A DNA stretch of 64,000 bases from Muscardinus avellanarius (lineage: Eukaryota > Chordata > Mammalia > Rodentia > Gliridae): assembly GCA_963383645.1 (NCBI GenBank), contig OY726560.1, positions 82,069,593 to 82,133,592 on the forward strand, read 5' to 3'. Numbering within the stretch: the stretch's first letter is position 1; each line of letters starts with the position of its first letter. Below the pieces are notes generated by a model, which was given only the letters and a program-made list of their open reading frames with translations, ran no database searches and was not told the DNA's origin. The translations under genes were made by a program, and so were the position numbers. Shown in pieces: positions 57,691-64,000 of this stretch.

Positions 57691-58020
57691 AAAGAGGTGA
57701 GAGGTGATTAATGCTCTGCTCTCATAAATAGATTAATAGATTAACTCATTTGTGCAACTAATGGGTTGATAGATTAATGACTTGTCTCACCCATAGGTCT
57801 GTTTTAAAACTCAGTTTTGCTAGGTCTATTTTGCATGGTCAATGTCTCTGGCCATGGGATAAATCCTACTGCCTCAGGACTCTGTCAGCTAGAAAGTCAT
57901 CACCAGATATGGCCCTTTGATCTTGGACCAAGACCTGGGCCAAAATAAACAACCTCTAACTCCTTTATCTTTTTCAGCTATTTTCAAAAATGTTCCAGAC
58001 TTTGCCATTTAAAATATAAT
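57691..58020. other. Unassigned sequence
   Basis: Contains short imperfect repeats around taatagattaa/tagattaatga. No gene. Confidence 0.4.
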
Positions 58021-58021
58021 A

Positions 58022-58208
58022 ACTCCCAGCATTCGGGAGGCTGAAACAGGAGGATTGCAGCTCGCCCAAAGCCTCAGCTATTTAGTGAGGCCCTTTGCAA
58101 CTCAGGGAGACCCTGTCTCAAAATAAAGAATAAAAAAAAATAGGGCTGGGTGTGTTGCTCGGAGGTATAATGGCCCTGAGTTCCATCCTGAGTACCAAAA
58201 AAAAAAAA
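58022..58208 (+). mobile_element. B1-dID SINE, 5' truncated
   Basis: Starts within the B1 part (ctcccagcattcgggaggct). The remaining B1, linker and ID part (gctcggaggtataatggccc) are complete. Ends in a poly-A that becomes (AT)n. Confidence 0.87.
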
Positions 58209-58248
<40 letters not shown>

Positions 58249-58249
58249 T
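58209..58249. repeat. (AT)n microsatellite
   Basis: AT array with one GT interruption, grown directly at a SINE A tail. Confidence 0.93.
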
Positions 58250-58589
58250 GGCATGGCAAGAAGCAGAGGAGAAAAGATGAAAAGGTAAACAATTTTCCTA
58301 CCTTCATACTACTCCCATCCCCTCTTGGGGTCCTCACAGCCAATCTTTGCTAGTGATCCCCAGACTCCCCTCTTCCCACTCCCCACATCTGAGTCCAATG
58401 CCCACTGGCATGTAGTTTCTGCCACTGCACTGTAGCACAGGGCCGCCTGCCTAGTCTTTAAAGGCCCATCACTATATTAGTAAGTCCAGTAATTAAGAAG
58501 ATCCACACAAATAAGGTCAGACTGTTGGAGGTCAGTGAAGACATTATAGTTATATATATAATGTCTGTAAAGAGCGTATTTATTAATGT

Positions 58590-58800
58590 TTGGAGTTGAT
58601 ATAATTGAATCATGAGTTGTAATCCCAGAAGTGGATAAATCTATGGTAATGGATTCACCTGAGTGGAACCTGGTAAGGGGTAGGGTGTGGCTGGAGGCAG
58701 GTCTCTGGGTCATGGGCCGTAAGATTATATACGATTCCTCCTCTGCTGGTTCACTCACTTGCTTGTGGCCTTTATGATGTGAAGAGGGTGGCCCATGTAC
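58590..58800 (+). mobile_element. MaLR-type LTR fragment
   Basis: gattcacctgagtggaacct, ggggtagggtgtggctggag and tctctgggtcatgggccgta match the middle of the LTR at 28.6 kb. Ends missing. Confidence 0.65.
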
Positions 58801-58879
58801 TCTTTTAAAAATTAAAGATAAATGTATATATATTTTCCTATAAAATGATTATCTCTAATGTCCATACTGTACATTAACA

Positions 58880-59036
58880 AATCAGTCGATCACTAAGCAA
58901 AGCATGAGAAGGAGGAAGGGGGAGGAAATGGGGAGGAAACTGGGTAAGGGCTAACTGGGTGATGTGTGCATGTATGCCTCCACCATCTTGTACTCCTTTA
59001 AGATGTATGACTACAATGCACCAATAAAGAGTTAAA
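58880..59036 (+). mobile_element. L1 LINE 3' terminal module
   Basis: cagtcgatcactaagcaaag, a G-rich block, gtgatgtgtgcatgtatgcc, tacaatgcaccaataaagag. Same module as at 38.3 kb, slightly more diverged. Confidence 0.82.
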
Positions 59037-59385
59037 AATGAGTATGTCTCTTTTTCTAAACTCCATGCATTCTCAGACTTTTATTGAAAAACATTTTTCT
59101 TATTGTAAGGTTAATATTTATCCTGACTCAAATGCTCCTGAGTTAAGCTGAGCTGTAAGAACATTTGTAAGAGCTTCCAGTTCCCTTGAAGCTGTGCTGA
59201 TGAAAGATGGAGAGAGGGAGCTCCTCCTATAAATGAAATGTTGGGCTCATCCTCCAGGTGCCAGTCTTTAGTCTATCTCAACACCAAGCACCTGTGTGTC
59301 CACATTTCACCTGACAGCAATGCTCCCTAACAACAGGTGCTGACATCTGCATTTGATAGCCTGTGCCACTCTGTTTGTTTGTTTG
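59037..59385. other. Unassigned sequence
   Basis: No recognised feature; a (TTTG)n stretch at 59,370-59,387 belongs to the next SINE's tail. Confidence 0.4.
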
Positions 59386-59525
59386 TTTCTCAGTTCTGGA
59401 GTTTGAATTGAAGGATGTTCTAGCTCTGAGCTACACCTCTCAGATCTTTTTATTTTTTAATTTTGAAACAGTGTCTCCCTAAGGTTCTGAGGTTGGCCTT
59501 GAACCTGTGATTCTCCTGTCTCCCA
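59386..59525 (-). mobile_element. B1-dID SINE, partial
   Basis: Reverse ID part (ctggagtttgaattgaagga), a gaaacagtgtctccc linker, and a B1 part cut after cctgtctccc. Confidence 0.75.
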
Positions 59526-59635
59526 TAAAATTTCTCTAGAAAGGAAAATAAAAACCTGATCCTTTTGTTGCACAGGTCAAAACACAAAATTGAAATGTCA
59601 AGGATAACTTTTCATTTCTTTTAACCTGACAATTT

Positions 59636-59836
59636 ATTTATTTATTTATTTTTGTGGTACTGGAGTTCCTGGAAGCCCTTCTACCTCCTGACTACACTCC
59701 CAGACCTATTTTTCATATTTTTTTAAATTTGGATACAGGGTCTCTTAAGCCAGCGTGGCTGGCTTCGAATCTGCGTGATCCTCCTGTCTCCACCTCCCAA
59801 GCGCGGGGATTACAAGCGTGCACCACCATGCCCAGC
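59636..59836 (-). mobile_element. B1-dID SINE, young subfamily, 14-bp TSD
   Basis: (ATTT)n tail, a reverse ID part ggtactggagttcctggaag, agccagcgtggctggcttcg, and a B1 part ending accaccatgcccagc. Direct repeat taacctgacaattt at 59,622-59,635 and 59,837-59,850. Confidence 0.94.
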
Positions 59837-59850
59837 TAACCTGACAATTT

Positions 59851-60025
59851 TTAATGGGTTTTAAAGTGCATATGGCCATCCACGAGAGACAGAATCACTA
59901 CTTTTCTTAATGATGCTCATTTACCATCAACTTCAAATGTTGCCTCTCAGGCACACTTTACAGGTCTCTGAATTTTTGGATCTGCATTCAGAGAAGGGTG
60001 ATGCAAAGTCAGTGCCAGCTCAGTG

Positions 60026-60026
<1 letters not shown>
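59851..60026. other. Unassigned sequence
   Basis: Nothing recognised before the (GT)n. Confidence 0.4.
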
Positions 60027-60027
<1 letters not shown>

Positions 60028-60073
<46 letters not shown>

Positions 60074-60093
60074 ACGCGCACGCGCGTACACGC
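60028..60093. repeat. (GT)n followed by a CG-rich alternating tract
   Basis: About 22 GT units, then gcacgcgcacgcgcgtacac, continuing the purine-pyrimidine alternation for about 65 bp with CG steps at the end. Confidence 0.95.
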
Positions 60094-60440
60094 TCACAAG
60101 TTCCAGTTCTTGGCACTCTCGCACATCCATGTACAAGAGAGCTGAAAATGCATTAATTCTAGTGGTAAGCTGGCTCTAAGAGTCAAACACCACTAGCTAG
60201 CCTATCCCAGCAGCCAGTAAAAACAAGGACACATTCCTTCTTAGGATTTATGTGGAAGTGTTAGACTACCGCATAATTACTTTACTAATGTGAAAAAGCA
60301 TTTGTGAAACAGAGGCAACTAGACACCAGCTAATATTAAAAGCTATTAATAAGTGAACTGCTGATAATTATGCTAAGATGTTTTATTGATATGTTATATA
60401 TCAAACAAAAAATGTAAAAAAACTAATTTTAAAAATAAAA
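60094..60440. other. Unassigned AT-rich sequence
   Basis: Left flank of the retropseudogene. No feature recognised. Confidence 0.4.
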
Positions 60441-61106
<666 letters not shown>

Positions 61107-61126
61107 GTCCTTAAAAATACCTGGAG

Positions 61127-61218
61127 GCGTGTATTCATTTCGAGTCACCCCTCCATGCTAGTCTGGTATGGAGCTGTATTTCTATTTTCTGTCTTTCTAA
61201 TAAACTTCTTTAAAAAAT
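61127..61218 (+). mobile_element. Retroposed R-region copy of the solo-LTR family
   Basis: 92 bp matching the R region of the LTRs at 52.4 and 54.7 kb (ttcatttcgagtcacccctc, tttctaataaacttctttaa), ending in an A run about 10 bases past AATAAA (61,199-61,204). Flanked by aatacctggag at 61,116-61,126 and 61,219-61,229, an 11-bp direct repeat. This is the signature of an L1-mobilised polyadenylated RNA, not of retroviral integration. It sits in the 3' part of the C6orf120 retrocopy. Confidence 0.7.
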
Positions 61219-61229
61219 AATACCTGGAG

Positions 61230-61982
61230 CATAATACCCTTAATGCATAAAGGTGATTGCAGTTTGCTGTGAGCCTTGCTACTTTTACCTAAGTAAAACT
61301 GAAATTCTGGTTACTCTTTCTAGAGGAAAGATGGAAGAATAAAGCCATAACAGTTACATTTCCTCAGTCACCCCAAAAGTAGAAAAAGCAGGAAACACAA
61401 TATTTATTTTAAAGACCAAAATTCCTATAAAAGTCATACACTCTATAAAATATTTAAGCTCCATTTTGATTAGTTTGTCAGGTGACTAAAAAGATTATTG
61501 CAGTAACTTAGGTCTAGATAAAAGAAATCAAACCTTTCATGCATTTATAGATGAAAATAAAAAGCTGATGACTTTATAATTCCACCCTAGACCTTATAAA
61601 TGAAGTTCAATACACTATGTTTTGAGGATTTACTAAAATCAAGTTGAAAATGTAATGACTTATTCACACTTCCCAAAGCATAAAGTCCCAAGCCTATAAC
61701 CCCAAAGAGGATACAGTGACTTTCTATCCAAACAAGATGTCCTGGCAGACAGATATTAGCAAATATTTTGTTCCTGCTGCCAGTTATGACAGTTCTAAAT
61801 CCACCTGCAACTGCATAAATTCATCATTTTATCATCTCGGGCTATTAAAAATATTTTGGTTATGAAGTAACTTTGTTATACTACTTATGGTATGCCAAAA
61901 ATAAAACCTCAAAGTAGGAAAGGTTATAAAAACAATAGTAACTTTTCAGGCTAATGAAGGAAGAGTTAAAATTTTTCAAATT
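61230..61982. other. Unassigned AT-rich sequence
   Basis: May include further 3' UTR of the C6orf120 retrocopy (an AATAAA occurs at about 61,339), but I cannot show it. No other feature. Confidence 0.35.
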
Positions 61983-62000
61983 AAGTTGCTAAATATTTCT

Positions 62001-62249
62001 TTCTTTCTTTTTCTTTTTTTCTTTCTTTCTTTCTTTTTCTTTTCTTCTTTCTTTCTTTCTTTTTTTTTTTTTTTTGTTTTTTTGTTCCTGGAAACCATTC
62101 TACCTTCGGGCGACACTCCCAGACCTATTTTATATTTTTATTTGGAAACAGGGTCTCAAGCCAGCATGGCTGGCTTCGAACCTGTGCGATCCTCCTGTCT
62201 CCAACTCCCAAGCACGGGGATTACAAGCGTGTGCCTCCACACCCGGCTC
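62001..62249 (-). mobile_element. B1-dID SINE, young subfamily, 18-bp TSD, long pyrimidine tail
   Basis: Tail expanded to about 75 bp of TTTC units and T runs (62,001-62,076), a reverse ID part with its first bases lost (gttcctggaaaccattctac), agccagcatggctggcttcg, and a B1 part ending cctccacacccggctc. Perfect direct repeat aagttgctaaatatttct at 61,983-62,000 and 62,250-62,267. Confidence 0.94.
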
Positions 62250-62267
62250 AAGTTGCTAAATATTTCT

Positions 62268-63420
62268 ACTGAATTTTTAGAGAAAGCCACAGCACTATGA
62301 AATGAAAATATTTTGGAAGATGAGCTCTTTCTCTACCTGGAATTTGATTCAAGGAATTTGATTCAAGGGTTAGAGTAGCTTACAACAAAATGAATGAACT
62401 TGCAGATTTTAAGCTCATAGTTAATTTCAAAAATTCTTTTACTGGCACAAAATGAAAATGTTTTAAATAAACTGGCACAAATATTCTACTTTAGGATATA
62501 TACATTAGGGTCAAGAAACTATTTTATCCCCCTTTGCTATTTTTTTCCCCTTCTGCCCACTTTCTGGGAGTTGGGGGGAGGCTCCCTGACAAAAGTCACA
62601 AATCTAGCAACCTAGGAGAAAAACTGTTAATATAGAGTGGAATTTTATTTCTAGAGTACTGAATATTAAAATACTTAAGCTCTCCTTCTTTAGCCATCAC
62701 TAATGGTCATCACCAGTGGATTTTCATTGTGAAGGACATTCCTGAGTTTTTTAAATAAAAGAGGAAAATGAAAATATCCCTTTTGATAATCCGTGTAACC
62801 AATGCTGTGTGAAATTAGGTGCAAGTGAGGGGGGATATACAATGATAATGGATCTTTAAAAAATTATCCTTCCTGAAACTCAAATAATTTCTTACTTTGA
62901 GAGCTCAATAATAACAAATCCTAATATAAACCCCCTTACTGAAGCTGGCTGTTCTCAGCCTTCTCAGCGGCTCTTATAACACTCTCTCATGTCCTGGTGT
63001 ATTATGAGGACACAACACTTTAAAACTTCAAGTTTTAAACTGGAATACATACTTGATCTGAATTAGTAAAGAACTTTAACTATTTAAGTTGCTTGCTTCT
63101 AAGTGGTTCCCAAGAAACTTAGTTCTAGGCATATATTTTATACAGTATTATACAGTGTTAACTATGCAAATAAGTTCTAAAATTTACAGTTATCTGTGTA
63201 ATATTTAGTCCAATTAACTGTGATTTACTCTTTGATTCTGTGTTCATTATAAAGTTATCTGGGATTGTCATGATACCTCAGTTCATGGAAGCATGTTCTA
63301 TCGTGTATAAAGGTGAAGCAGTCACTCTGTTAAGTTTCTCAGTAGATAACATATAAAAATAAAAGCAAAGCATTAAAAAATAAAAGGCTAAAATTTAAAG
63401 GAAAGTTTTTTGATGTTCAA
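62268..63420. other. Unassigned AT-rich sequence
   Basis: About 1.15 kb, no gene or repeat recognised. A short duplication gaatttgattcaag occurs at 62,340-62,368. Confidence 0.4.
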
Positions 63421-63432
63421 AATTTGCTTTAA

Positions 63433-63652
63433 GAGCTGGGCATGGTGGCACACACTTGTAATCCCAGTACTTGGGAGACAGAGACAGGAAGATTGCAGGT
63501 TCGAGGCCAGCCTCAGCTACTTGATGTAGCTCTCTGCAACTTAGTGAGATTCTGTTTCAAAATAAAGAATAAAAAATAGGTCTGTGGATGTAGCTCAGTG
63601 GTAGAATGCCCCTGGGTTCAATCCACAGTACCAAAAAAAAATAATAATAATC
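63433..63652 (+). mobile_element. B1-dID SINE, older subfamily, 11-bp TSD
   Basis: gagctgggcatggtggcaca start, long internal segment, caaaataaagaataaaaaat linker, and an ID part with clear tRNA-like boxes (tagctcagtggtagaatg for box A, ggttcaatcc for box B). Tail with AAT units. Direct repeat atttgctttaa at 63,422-63,432 and 63,653-63,663. Confidence 0.93.
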
Positions 63653-63934
63653 ATTTGCTTTAAAATGACCCAGAAAAAAATGGTGGTTGTAAGTATACAG
63701 AATAAGCATGTCTAAGTGTTGGTGACTAGACACTGGTGATGGGGACACAGAGTTATTATATTATTCTTTCTACTTTTATATTTAGTTGAAATTTTCTAAA
63801 ATAAATGTAACAAAGTAAAACAAATGTAAATCAATAAACAACTAAAAATTTGAAAAGTAAAAGGCACTAAAGCTTAAATGATGGACCTCAATAGGCTTCA
63901 ATGCTGCTTCTCTTTTCTTTTCTTCTTTTTTCTC

Positions 63935-64000
63935 CTACTGAGGATGAAATCCAAGGGCATTCTACCTCTTGACCCGACCCCCATCCCTTTTTAATTTTTT
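63935..64000 (-). mobile_element. B1-dID SINE, cut by window edge
   Basis: Reverse ID part (gaggatgaaatccaagggca, ttctacctcttgacc) and the beginning of the T-rich linker. The B1 part lies beyond the window. Confidence 0.75.

Noticed and set aside
63590..63632. tRNA gene
   Set aside because: The box A and box B-like motifs belong to the ID half of a SINE with its own TSD. No full tRNA fold is present.

Overview
This window reads as gene-poor, AT-rich mammalian nuclear DNA with no intact protein-coding gene that I can recognise. The repeats point to a rodent of the squirrel-related clade (Sciuromorpha in the broad sense). The commonest repeat is a dimeric SINE. Its left part is a B1-like (7SL RNA-derived) monomer, and its right part is an ID-like (tRNA-derived) unit with A-box and B-box-like motifs. 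This is the B1-dID architecture known from squirrels, mountain beaver, dormice and relatives. Muroid B1/B2/B4 and primate Alu are absent. I cannot fix the species.

Region by region. 1-12,500 has an L1 3' end at the window edge, SINEs (several nested), two old L1 ends in minus orientation, a plus L1 end and a MaLR-type LTR carrying a SINE. 12,500-20,200 is rich in L1 debris: an inverted L1 at about 14.6-15.4 kb, two L1 tails in tandem at about 18.3-18.9 kb, then an L2-like segment and a Tigger-type DNA transposon with a SINE in it. 20,200-26,700 has a second Tigger-like fragment, an old L1 ORF2 piece, a MIR and a pile-up of three SINEs. 26,698-28,496 is the clearest young insertion: a 5'-inverted (twin-primed) L1 between 15-bp target-site duplications (TSDs), followed at once by a MaLR LTR. 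28,970-36,800 is mostly unassigned sequence with SINEs, one free-standing ID element and microsatellites. 36,800-38,770 is a mosaic of (GT)n, a SINE fragment, an L1 ORF1 fragment, antisense L1 ORF2, L1 tails, (TA)n and a young SINE. 38,770-52,390 is mostly unassigned, with scattered SINEs, a minus L1 end, a MIR and an ancient L1 3' end. 52,390-55,510 holds two related solo retroviral LTRs on the same strand; the first lies inside a SINE that a second SINE also splits. 55,510-60,440 has a 225-bp polypyrimidine tract, nested SINEs, a MaLR fragment, an L1 tail and a Z-DNA-prone (GT)n. 60,440-61,106 is a broken retrocopy of C6orf120 (UPF0669 family), followed by a 92-bp polyadenylated LTR R-region copy with its own TSD. 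The remainder has SINEs.

There is no operon or pathway here. What ties the features together is L1 activity: L1 made its own truncated and inverted copies, mobilised the SINEs (TSDs of 9-19 bp) and produced the processed pseudogene. The nesting gives a relative insertion order. I did not find a new coding system. The most informative items are the layered insertions, the SINE subfamily succession and the small LTR-derived retrocopy.
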